26,934 nt of DNA, taken from REEB95 sp035648735 (GTDB lineage Bacteria > Pseudomonadota > Alphaproteobacteria > ATCC43930 > CGMCC-115725). The position numbers were made by a program, and so were the translations under genes. Below the pieces are notes generated by a model. The model made no database searches and had not been told where the DNA came from. It saw only the letters and a program-made list of their open reading frames with translations. Positions 1-6,930 of the stretch are shown piece by piece; positions within the stretch are counted from its first letter, which is position 1; every line of letters begins with the position of its first letter. Location of the stretch: positions 1-26,934 of the forward strand of contig DASRKX010000073.1 of NCBI GenBank assembly GCA_035648735.1. Direction: 5' to 3'.

Positions 1-350
1 ATCTCGAGCTTGGGATAGGGCTCGCGCTTGAAGCCCTCGACGAGGATGAGGTCGACCGGGCTCAGATGGGCGATGAGCGCGGCAAGGCCGGGCTCGCGCG
101 CGCCGCGATGCTCGTGCATCAAGGCCCAGCGGTTGGCCGAGGCGATCAGCACCTCGTTGGCACCGGCCTGGCGATGCTTCCAGCTATCCTTGCCGGGCTG
201 GTCGATATCGAAGTCGTGATGGGCATGCTTCACCGTCGAGACCGAGACGCCGCGCGCGATCAGCGCCGGAATGAGCCGGGCGACGAGCGTGGTCTTGCCG
301 CTGCCGCTCCACCCCGCGAGCCCGAAGACCCGCATGCGATTCGTCGTCAC
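1..350 (-). CDS. mobB: MobB, molybdopterin-guanine dinucleotide biosynthesis adaptor (partial, C-terminus beyond left edge)
   Basis: A P-loop GTPase-type protein that assists guanylylation of molybdopterin to make MGD cofactor in the cytoplasm. The visible 116 residues begin MTTNRMRVFGLAGWSGSGKT, which contains the Walker A motif GWSGSGKT. Next come STVKHAHHDFDIDQPGKDSW and LILVEGFKREPYPKLE, both typical MobB blocks (the TVKHxHHxFDxDxPGKDSWxxRxAGA region and the VEGFKxxxxPKxE region). The GTG at 350 is preferred because it overlaps the pgsA stop as GTGA, which suggests translational coupling. An ATG at 335 is the alternative. The gene is cut by the window edge before its end. Last visible gene of the uvrC-pgsA-mobB series. 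Confidence 0.9.
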   Translation of the reverse strand, partial: MTTNRMRVFGLAGWSGSGKTTLVARLIPALIARGVSVSTVKHAHHDFDIDQPGKDSWKHRQAGANEVLIASANRWALMHEHRGAREPGLAALIAHLSPVDLILVEGFKREPYPKLE

Positions 351-952
351 GTGACGCGGCTCGGCTTTGCCGCCTTGATCGACGACGCCCGGGGCGCCGG
401 CCGGTTGATGTGGATCAGGCCGGCATGGAGGTAATCGTAGCCGGTCTTGACGGTGAGCGCGGCGGCGATCCACAGCAGCACCTCGCCGATGATCCGCACC
501 GGGATGATCGCCGGACCGGAATCGCCGACCAGCAGCACGCCGATCGCCACCATCTGGATCAGGGTCTTCCACTTGGCGAGCTTGGAAACCGGCATGGAGA
601 CGCGCAGCCGCGCGAGATGCTCGCGCAGGCCCGACACCAGGATTTCGCGCATCAGGATGACCAGCGCCGGCACGATCGCGCTCGTCGAGAAGCGGTCGAA
701 CACCGCCAGCATGAACAGGGTCGTCGCCACCAACAGCTTGTCGGCCATCGGGTCGAGGAAGCGGCCGATCTCCGATTGCTGCTGCCACAGCCGCGCCAGG
801 CGGCCGTCGAGCCAATCGGTCAGGCCGGCCAGGGTGAAGATCGCGCAGCCGAGCCAGGGGCCTTGCGGCGGCGCCATGTAGAAGGTGGCGATCACCAGCG
901 GGATCGCGGCGATCCGCGACAGCGTGAGCAGGTTGGGTAAATTCGTCAGCAT
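347..952 (-). CDS. pgsA: CDP-diacylglycerol--glycerol-3-phosphate 3-phosphatidyltransferase
   Basis: Inner-membrane enzyme that makes phosphatidylglycerol phosphate, the committed step to phosphatidylglycerol and cardiolipin. The CDP-alcohol phosphotransferase signature is complete: DWLDGRLAR, then eight residues, then GRFLDPMAD, fitting D-x2-DG-x2-AR-x8-G-x3-D-x3-D. Several hydrophobic segments surround it. Length of about 201 residues is normal for PgsA. I chose the ATG at 952 because MLTNLPNLLTLSR is the usual family start; an in-frame TTG at 964 would add four residues. Neither has a clear Shine-Dalgarno sequence. It lies 48 bp downstream of uvrC, a pairing seen in many proteobacteria, and overlaps mobB by 4 bp. 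Confidence 0.94.
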   Translation of the reverse strand: MLTNLPNLLTLSRIAAIPLVIATFYMAPPQGPWLGCAIFTLAGLTDWLDGRLARLWQQQSEIGRFLDPMADKLLVATTLFMLAVFDRFSTSAIVPALVILMREILVSGLREHLARLRVSMPVSKLAKWKTLIQMVAIGVLLVGDSGPAIIPVRIIGEVLLWIAAALTVKTGYDYLHAGLIHINRPAPRASSIKAAKPSRVT

Positions 953-1000
953 TCGCGGCGTCAATGCGCTTGGGGTGGCAGAGGGCCGAAGACCGCGAGT

Positions 1001-2902
1001 TTAGCCCTCGGCATGGAAATGATCATAAATCTTTTTTGCGACAATCCGGCTTATCCCGTCGACGCGCTCAAGATCGGTCTGGCCGGCCGCCGCGACCTCC
1101 CGGGCCGAGCCGAAATGGTGCAGCAGCGCCTTCTTGCGCCGCGCTCCGATGCCGGGGATCTCGTCCAGCAACGACAGGCCGATCGCCTTGGTCCGCTTGG
1201 CGCGGTGGGCGCCGATGGCGAAGCGGTGCGCCTCGTCGCGCAGCCGCTGGAGGAAATAGAGGATCGGGTCCCGGGGCTCCAGGCTGAGCGGCGGCTTGCC
1301 GGGGCGGAAGAAGCGCTCGCGCCCGGCGTTGCGGTCGGGGCCTTTGGCGACCGCCACCAGCGGTAGATCGCCGAGGCCGAGATCGACCAGCACCTGGCAG
1401 GCGGCGCTCAGCTGGCCGGCGCCGCCGTCGATCATCACCAGATCGGGGAAGCCGCTCCGGTCGGGGTTTTCCTTGAGCGCGCGGGCGAAGCGCCGGCCGA
1501 GCACCTCGCGCATCATGGCGAAATCGTCGCCCGGGGCGATCTGCTCGCGGATGGTGAATTTGCGGTAGGCGCTCTTGAGGAGGCCCTCGGGCCCGGCGAC
1601 GATCATCGCGCCCACCGCATGGGCGCCCTGGATGTGGCTGTTGTCGTAGACCTCGATGCGCTGCGGCGTGCCGTCGAGGCCGAAGGCCTGGGCGACGCCT
1701 TCCAGCAGCTTGCGCTGGGCCGAGCTCTCGGCCAGGCGGCGGCCGAGCGCCTCGCGCGCGTTCAACAACGCGTGCGCCACCAGCTTCTTCTTGTCGCCGC
1801 GCGACGGCACCGCGAGCTCGACCTTGCGCGCGGCGCGCTCCGACAGGGCGGCGGCGATGAGATCGGCCTCCGCCGGCCGGTGGCTCAGCAGGATCTGCGG
1901 CGGCGGCGGCTTGTTGGCGTAGAACTGGCCGAGGAAGGCGCCCATGATTTCGGCCGCTTCGAGATTCTGCGCATGGCTCGGGAAATAGGCGCGGTTGCCC
2001 CAATTCTGGCCGCCGCGGAAGAAGAACACCTGGAGCGAGCTTTGCCCGCCCGCCTGGTGCAGCGCGATGATGTCGGCATCGCCCAGCCCGTCGAGATTGA
2101 TGTCCTGGCGGCCCTGGACCTGCGTCAGGGCGCGGATGCGGTCGCGCAGCATTGCGGCGCTCTCGAATTCGCGGTGCTCGGCCAGTTCCTGCATGCGGCG
2201 GGCGAGGCGGCTCTGCACCTCCTGGCTCTTGCCCGAAAGAAAACCGCGCGCTTCCTCGACCAGCCGCTGATAGCCCGGCTGGTCGATGCGGTCGACGCAC
2301 GGGCCGCTGCAGCGCTTGATCTGGTAGAGCAGACAGGGCCGCGTCCGCGACGCGAAGACGCTGTCCGAGCAGGAGCGCAGCAGGAAGGCGCGCTGCAGGG
2401 CGATAAGCGTGCGGTTGACGGCGCCCGCCGAGGCGAAAGGCCCGAAATAATCGCCCTTATCGCCGCGCGATCCCCGATGCTTGCCGAGCTGCGGGAAGGG
2501 GTGGCCGCCCGAAAGATGGATGTAGGGGAAGGATTTGTCGTCGCGCAGCAGCACGTTGTAGCGCGGCATCAGGCGCTTGATCAGATTGCACTCGAGCAGC
2601 AGCGCCTCGACCTCGGTGTGGGTAATGGCGATTTCGAGCGCGCGCGTCTCCGCCACCATGCGCTTCAGCCGCACCGGCAGGCCGGCAAGATTGGTGTAAT
2701 TGGCGACGCGATTCTTGAGATGGGCCGCCTTGCCGACATAGAGCGCGTTGCCCTTGGCGTCGAGCATGCGGTAGACGCCCGGCGCCGGCGGCAAGGTCTT
2801 GAGTATGGCGCGAATGGCGTCGACGCCGCGCGCCAGATTGCCGCCCGGCGGCGGTTCGGGGCCCAGATCGGGCGCGTCGTCTTCGTCGAATTCGTCGCTC
2901 AT
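1001..2902 (-). CDS. uvrC: Excinuclease ABC subunit UvrC
   Basis: Dual-incision nuclease of nucleotide excision repair; it binds the UvrB-DNA pre-incision complex and cuts on both sides of the lesion. The 633-aa protein has the full family order. An N-terminal GIY-YIG domain has GVY at residue 42 and YVG at 55. A UVR domain near residues 220-260 (EFESAAMLRDRIRAL) contacts UvrB. The RNase H-like C-terminal nuclease contains YDNSHIQG and DLVMIDGGAGQLSAA. A terminal pair of helix-hairpin-helix motifs contains IPGIGARRKKALL. The N-terminus carries a short acidic extension (MSDEFDEDDA). The ATG at 2902 has no obvious ribosome-binding site. A long untranslated gap lies upstream, so uvrC probably has its own promoter. 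Confidence 0.97.
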   Translation of the reverse strand: MSDEFDEDDAPDLGPEPPPGGNLARGVDAIRAILKTLPPAPGVYRMLDAKGNALYVGKAAHLKNRVANYTNLAGLPVRLKRMVAETRALEIAITHTEVEALLLECNLIKRLMPRYNVLLRDDKSFPYIHLSGGHPFPQLGKHRGSRGDKGDYFGPFASAGAVNRTLIALQRAFLLRSCSDSVFASRTRPCLLYQIKRCSGPCVDRIDQPGYQRLVEEARGFLSGKSQEVQSRLARRMQELAEHREFESAAMLRDRIRALTQVQGRQDINLDGLGDADIIALHQAGGQSSLQVFFFRGGQNWGNRAYFPSHAQNLEAAEIMGAFLGQFYANKPPPPQILLSHRPAEADLIAAALSERAARKVELAVPSRGDKKKLVAHALLNAREALGRRLAESSAQRKLLEGVAQAFGLDGTPQRIEVYDNSHIQGAHAVGAMIVAGPEGLLKSAYRKFTIREQIAPGDDFAMMREVLGRRFARALKENPDRSGFPDLVMIDGGAGQLSAACQVLVDLGLGDLPLVAVAKGPDRNAGRERFFRPGKPPLSLEPRDPILYFLQRLRDEAHRFAIGAHRAKRTKAIGLSLLDEIPGIGARRKKALLHHFGSAREVAAAGQTDLERVDGISRIVAKKIYDHFHAEG

Positions 2903-3371
2903 CGCCGATTCAACTTAAATTGCGCCGGCACGCCGCGCGCGTCCGGAAAAATCATGCGCCGCGGCGGCGTCCGGTGCCCGCGCAGGCGGCACGGTCTGCG
3001 ATATCCACGGCGGCTGTGGGTAAGCTTGTATATAAGCAGCCCCCGCGACGGCCGCTCTCCGGTCGGTGAAGGGCTTTGGCCGGTTTGCCCAAAAAATCGG
3101 CATCTCGCCTAATGGGTTGTTTTCCCAAGTGCATTTTTGCACGAAGTGTAAACACCACGTAACAGTAGGGAAATAAAGGGCTTTCCGCCACGGAACCGCC
3201 ATACGATTTTTGGCCTGTTGAAAACTTTCGGCCCTCCCCCGCGTCGCGGCAAATTCAAAATTTCCACGCGCGTCCGATACTTAGCGGTGGTTTCGCGCAA
3301 AACACGGCAACGTGGCTCGCGCTTTGCCGCCGCCGCCGGCGCGCGCGAAAATTCATGCGCGTCTTTGTCCG
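2903..3371. other. Gene-poor gap of about 470 bp upstream of uvrC
   Basis: No convincing coding frame was found; the frames that stay open are rich in Arg, Pro and Trp and look like chance. The stretch 3100-3300 is visibly richer in A+T than its surroundings. It holds a perfect small hairpin (gtgca-tttt-tgcac, 3129-3142) nested inside a wider inverted pair (tttccc at 3121-3126 and gggaaa at 3168-3173). I looked for conserved pieces of 6S RNA, SRP RNA, RNase P RNA and tmRNA and saw none. It most likely holds the uvrC promoter and leader and the end of the SDR transcript, but I could not pick a promoter with confidence. Confidence 0.4.
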
Positions 3372-4145
3372 CTATTCGCTCGCGGGCGGTTCGCGGCTGG
3401 TCTGCGCCCAGCCGAGATGCTGGCCGCCGTCGAGTGCGATCATCTGTCCGGTCATCGCCGGCGAATCGAGGATGAAGATCGCCGCGCGCGCGATCTCCTC
3501 GGGCGTGGCGCCGCGCTGCAGCGGCAGCATCTCGATCTGATGGCGGAACTGGTCGTCGGTCTGGCGCGGGCTCGGCAGCGTCGGGCCCGGCCCGATGGCG
3601 TTGACGCGGATGCGCGGCGCCAAGGCCAGCGCCATGGTCTGGGTCAGCGTCCAGAGACCGGCCTTGCTGACGGTGTAGGAGACGAAATGCGGCGTCAGCT
3701 TCCATACCCGCTCGTCGAGGATGTTGATCACGGCGCCCTCGGCATCGTCCGGCAGCTGGCGGGCGAATCCCTGCATCAACACAAAGGGCGCGCGCAGATT
3801 GGCCTCCATATGGCGGTCCCAGCCCTGCCGCGTCGCGGTCAGCGCCGAATCCTGCTCGAAGACCGAGGCGTTGTTGACCAGCAATCCGACCGGCCCGAGC
3901 GCCTGGGCGACGCGCGGGAGCAGCGCCACCACCTCCTTCTCCTGGCAGAGATCGGCGGCGATCGCCGCGGCGCGGCGGCCCTGCTGCTTGATCTGCGCCA
4001 CCACGGCGTCGGCGTCGGCGCGCGAATTGCGGAAATGCACCGCGACGTCGCAGCCATGCGCCGCCAGGGCCAGTGCGATGGCGCGACCGATGCGCTTGCT
4101 GCCGCCGGTGACGAGCGCGACCCGCGCGCTGGTGATTTCAGCCAT
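3372..4145 (-). CDS. SDR-family oxidoreductase, pteridine reductase / FolM-like
   Basis: NADPH-dependent short-chain dehydrogenase of 257 residues. The cofactor motif TGGSKRIG (residues 13-20) follows the TGxxxRxG pattern of PTR1/FolM pteridine reductases rather than the common TGxxxGxG. The catalytic set is Asp144-Tyr157-Lys161. In ordinary SDRs a Ser takes the place of Asp144, whereas the Asp with a 13-residue gap to Tyr matches PTR1 and FolM. NNAS at 91-94 and a C-terminal ALDGG are also typical. A likely role is reduction of dihydropterins or dihydromonapterin, but the substrate is inferred only. Its ATG overlaps the uvrB stop (TGATG), so the two are translationally coupled. Confidence 0.85.
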   Translation of the reverse strand: MAEITSARVALVTGGSKRIGRAIALALAAHGCDVAVHFRNSRADADAVVAQIKQQGRRAAAIAADLCQEKEVVALLPRVAQALGPVGLLVNNASVFEQDSALTATRQGWDRHMEANLRAPFVLMQGFARQLPDDAEGAVINILDERVWKLTPHFVSYTVSKAGLWTLTQTMALALAPRIRVNAIGPGPTLPSPRQTDDQFRHQIEMLPLQRGATPEEIARAAIFILDSPAMTGQMIALDGGQHLGWAQTSREPPASE

Positions 4146-6289
4146 CAGACGCGCCCGCGCTTGCCGCGAGCCGCCTTGGCCTTGGCCATCGCCTTGGCGG
4201 AACTGCCGGCCTTGCCGCCGATCGAGCGGCCGCGCGGCCGCGGCACGCCGAGCGGCGAGATGCCGAGATCCATCTCCTCGAGGCGCTTGATCTCGTCGCG
4301 GAGCCGCGCCGCTTCCTCGAATTCGAGGTCGGCCGCGGCCTGCTGCATCCGCTTCTCGAAATCGGCGATGACCGTCTTGAGGTTCGCGCCGGCGTAATGC
4401 GACGCCGCGTCGGGCCCGGTGCCGATCGTCACGTGATCCTGCTCATAGACGCTTTGCAGGATGTCGGAGATGGCGCGCTTGACGCTTTCCGGGGTGATGC
4501 CGTGCGCGGCGTTGTAGGCCTGCTGCTTTTCCCGGCGGCGGTTGGTTTCCTCGATCGCCGCCTTCATGCTGTCGGTCATCCGGTCGGCATAGAGGATGGC
4601 GCGGCCCTCGAGGTTGCGCGCGGCGCGGCCGATCGTTTGGATCAAGGCCGTCCGCGAGCGCAAATACCCTTCCTTGTCGGCGTCCAGAATGGCCACCAGC
4701 GCGCATTCCGGGATGTCGAGGCCCTCGCGCAGCAGATTGATCCCGACCAGCACGTCGAAGACGCCGAGGCGCAGGTCGCGGATGATCTCGATGCGTTCGA
4801 GGGTATCCACGTCGGAGTGCATGTAACGCACGCGGATGCCGTTCTCGTGGAAATACTCGGTCAGCGCCTCGGCCATGCGCTTGGTCAGCGTCGTCACCAA
4901 CACGCGCTGGCCCAGCTTGGCGCAGTCGCGGCATTCGGCCATCAAATCGTCCACCTGGCTCTCGACCGGCCGGATGATCGGCACCGGATCGACCAGCCCG
5001 GTCGGCCGCACCACCTGCTCGACGAAGACGCCCTGCGTCTTGTTGAGCTCCCACGGCCCCGGCGTCGCCGAGACGCAGACGGTCTGGCCGCGCATCGCGT
5101 CCCACTCCTCGAATTTGAGCGGCCGATTGTCGATGCAGGAGGGCAGGCGGAAGCCGTATTCGGACAGGGTGAATTTCCGCGCGTAGTCGCCTTTGTACAT
5201 GCCGCCGAGCTGCGGGATGGTGACGTGGCCTTCGTCGGTGAAGACCAGCGTGTCCGCGGGCAGGTATTCGAACAGCGTCGGCGGCGGCTCGCCCGGCGCC
5301 CGGCCCGTGAGATACCGGGAGTAATTCTCGATGCCGGCGCAGCTGCCGGTCGCCTGCATCATCTCGACGTCGAAGGTGGTGCGCTGTTCGAGGCGCTCGG
5401 CCTCCAGGAGCTTGCCCTGGCCGCGGAATTCCTCGAGCCGCAGCTTGAGGTCGCGCTTGATCTGCGCGATCGCCTGATAAAGTGTCGGCTTCGGCGTGAC
5501 GTAGTGGCTGTTGGGATAGACCTTGATCGATTCGATCGCCGCGGTCTTCTCGCCGGTCAGCGGGTCGAATTCATGGATGGATTCGAGCTCGTCGCCGAAC
5601 AGCGACAGCCGCCAGGCGCGGTCCTCGTAATGGGCCGGAAAGATCTCGACCGAGTCGCCGCGCACGCGAAAGGTGCCGCGCGCGAAATTGACGTCGTTGC
5701 GCCGGTATTGCAGCTCGACCAGCTTGGCGAGCAAATCGTGGCGCGAAAAGCGCTCGCCGGCGGCGAGCGTGAAGGTCATTCCGGAATAGGTCTCGACCGA
5801 GCCGATGCCGTAGATGCACGACACCGAGGCGACGATGATCGTGTCGCGGCGCTCGAGGATCGCGCGCGTGGCGGAATGGCGCATGCGGTCGATCTGCTCG
5901 TTGATCGAGGATTCTTTCTCGATGAACGTATCGGTGCGCGGCACATAGGCTTCGGGCTGGTAGTAGTCGTAATAGGAAACGAAATACTCGACCGCATTCT
6001 CCGGAAAGAAGCTCTTCATCTCGCCGTAGAGCTGCGCCGCCAGCGTCTTGTTCGGCGCCAGGATGATCGCCGGGCGCTGCATCTGCTCGATGACATGCGC
6101 CATGGTGAAGGTCTTGCCCGAGCCGGTGACGCCGAGCAACACCTGCTCGCGGTCGCCGTTGCGCACGCCCTTGACGAGCGCCTCGATCGCCTGCGGCTGG
6201 TCGCCGGCGGGCTGGAATTCGGAATGGATGCGGAAGCGGCGGCCCTGATCGACGAGCGGCCGTTCGGCGGTCAAAAGCGGCGCGGGCAT
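4145..6289 (-). CDS. uvrB: Excinuclease ABC subunit UvrB
   Basis: Damage-verifying helicase-like ATPase of nucleotide excision repair. The 714-aa protein has Walker A GVTGSGKT at residues 53-60. The Tyr-rich beta-hairpin that probes the lesion (SYYDYYQPEAYVPRTDTFIE) starts near residue 105. Helicase motifs V/VI read REGLDIPE and QTIGRAARN. A C-terminal UVR domain contains FEEAARLRDEIKRLE and recruits UvrC. A Lys/Ala/Arg-rich tail follows. Motif II reads DEGH at 352-355 instead of the usual DESH (Gly codon at 5228-5230). The ATG at 6289 is preceded by an AGGGA only two bases away, a poor spacing. The gene starts 33 bp after the upstream membrane-protein gene. Confidence 0.97.
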   Translation of the reverse strand: MPAPLLTAERPLVDQGRRFRIHSEFQPAGDQPQAIEALVKGVRNGDREQVLLGVTGSGKTFTMAHVIEQMQRPAIILAPNKTLAAQLYGEMKSFFPENAVEYFVSYYDYYQPEAYVPRTDTFIEKESSINEQIDRMRHSATRAILERRDTIIVASVSCIYGIGSVETYSGMTFTLAAGERFSRHDLLAKLVELQYRRNDVNFARGTFRVRGDSVEIFPAHYEDRAWRLSLFGDELESIHEFDPLTGEKTAAIESIKVYPNSHYVTPKPTLYQAIAQIKRDLKLRLEEFRGQGKLLEAERLEQRTTFDVEMMQATGSCAGIENYSRYLTGRAPGEPPPTLFEYLPADTLVFTDEGHVTIPQLGGMYKGDYARKFTLSEYGFRLPSCIDNRPLKFEEWDAMRGQTVCVSATPGPWELNKTQGVFVEQVVRPTGLVDPVPIIRPVESQVDDLMAECRDCAKLGQRVLVTTLTKRMAEALTEYFHENGIRVRYMHSDVDTLERIEIIRDLRLGVFDVLVGINLLREGLDIPECALVAILDADKEGYLRSRTALIQTIGRAARNLEGRAILYADRMTDSMKAAIEETNRRREKQQAYNAAHGITPESVKRAISDILQSVYEQDHVTIGTGPDAASHYAGANLKTVIADFEKRMQQAAADLEFEEAARLRDEIKRLEEMDLGISPLGVPRPRGRSIGGKAGSSAKAMAKAKAARGKRGRV

Positions 6290-6305
6290 GATCCCTAAGA
6301 TAGGG

Positions 6306-6320
6306 GCTCCGCGCCGGTTC
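6306..6320 (-). promoter_or_regulatory. Degenerate LexA (SOS) box candidate upstream of uvrB
   Basis: On the minus strand this reads GAAC, seven bases, GAGC. The alphaproteobacterial LexA operator is a direct repeat GAAC-N7-GAAC (equivalently GTTC-N7-GTTC), so the second half has one mismatch. It sits 17-31 bp upstream of the uvrB start, where an operator would be expected, but a single 8-base pattern with one mismatch can occur by chance. It implies a promoter inside the 33-bp gap, for which no clear -10 box was found. Confidence 0.25.
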
Positions 6321-6322
6321 TG

Positions 6323-6880
6323 CTAGGCGGGGCGGCGAAATCCCACCGCCGGCCAGCCGAGGCGGCTGAGCCCGGCCTGGACGACCGCCAAGCCCGCGAG
6401 CCACGCCGCGTCGAGCAGCGCCAGATCGCCGACCACGCCGGGCGCGAATGTCGCCAGCTCGCCGGTGGCGATGCCGAGCGCCAGCAGGAGTGATTCATAG
6501 GCGGCAAAGGCGGCGGCGAAGGCGACCGCCAGCCGCGCCCAACGGGGCGCCGCCGCCATGCGGGCGACGACCAGGGATGCCATGGCGGCGGCGAGCAGTG
6601 CCGCGACGCCGATGGCGGCGCCCCACAGCGCCGCGTGGCCGTCGAACGGATAGCCCAACAGCGCATAGCCGACCGCCTGGTTGGCGGCCCAGACGAGCGC
6701 CATGGTGCCGAGGGCGGCACGCGGCCGCTGGGTCTCTGCCGCGATCACCGCGAAGGCGGCAAAGGGCGTGATGCAGGCGAAGGCCAGGCTGCCGCCGATG
6801 GCGGCGACGGCCAGCAGCGCCGCCCAGAGGATTTCACCGGCCGGCAGATGGCCGCTACCGGAAGCCGCTTTAACATTCAT
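6323..6880 (-). CDS. Small polytopic membrane protein in the B12-regulated operon (unknown function)
   Basis: A protein of about 185 residues with roughly five hydrophobic helices, rich in Ala, Leu and Gly. The first helix pair contains ACITPFAAFAVIAAE, followed by a short basic loop (TQRPRAA) and the segment WAANQAVGYALLGYPFDGH. I do not recognise a catalytic motif. The ATG at 6880 is chosen because an AAGGA lies seven bases upstream. An ATG at 6931, overlapping the receptor stop as TGATG, would add 17 residues. It directly follows the BtuB-like receptor behind the same cobalamin riboswitch, so a role in corrinoid or cobalt uptake is inferred from context only; a CbtA/CbtB-type function is not shown. 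Confidence 0.75.
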   Translation of the reverse strand: MNVKAASGSGHLPAGEILWAALLAVAAIGGSLAFACITPFAAFAVIAAETQRPRAALGTMALVWAANQAVGYALLGYPFDGHAALWGAAIGVAALLAAAMASLVVARMAAAPRWARLAVAFAAAFAAYESLLLALGIATGELATFAPGVVGDLALLDAAWLAGLAVVQAGLSRLGWPAVGFRRPA

Positions 6881-6930
6881 GTGCATGTCCTTTGCGATTG
6901 GCGGAAGCTTAATCGAGCGGCGGGTTTTCA

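Noticed and set aside
3009..3024. DnaA-box-like TTACCCACA on the minus strand in the gap before uvrC
   Set aside because: A single site with one mismatch and no cluster or AT-rich unwinding element; not evidence of an origin.
1619..3112. Long plus-strand open frame opposite uvrC (497 codons)
   Set aside because: It is the antisense of uvrC, with no domain and a composition rich in Arg, Ala and Gln. The high GC content keeps antisense frames open.
2915..3202. 95-codon minus-strand open frame in the gap before uvrC
   Set aside because: Composition is Trp/Pro/Ala-rich with no motif and no ribosome-binding site.
4397..6298. Plus-strand open frame opposite uvrB (633 codons)
   Set aside because: An antisense shadow of uvrB with low-complexity Arg, Asp and His sequence. 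uvrB itself is unmistakable.
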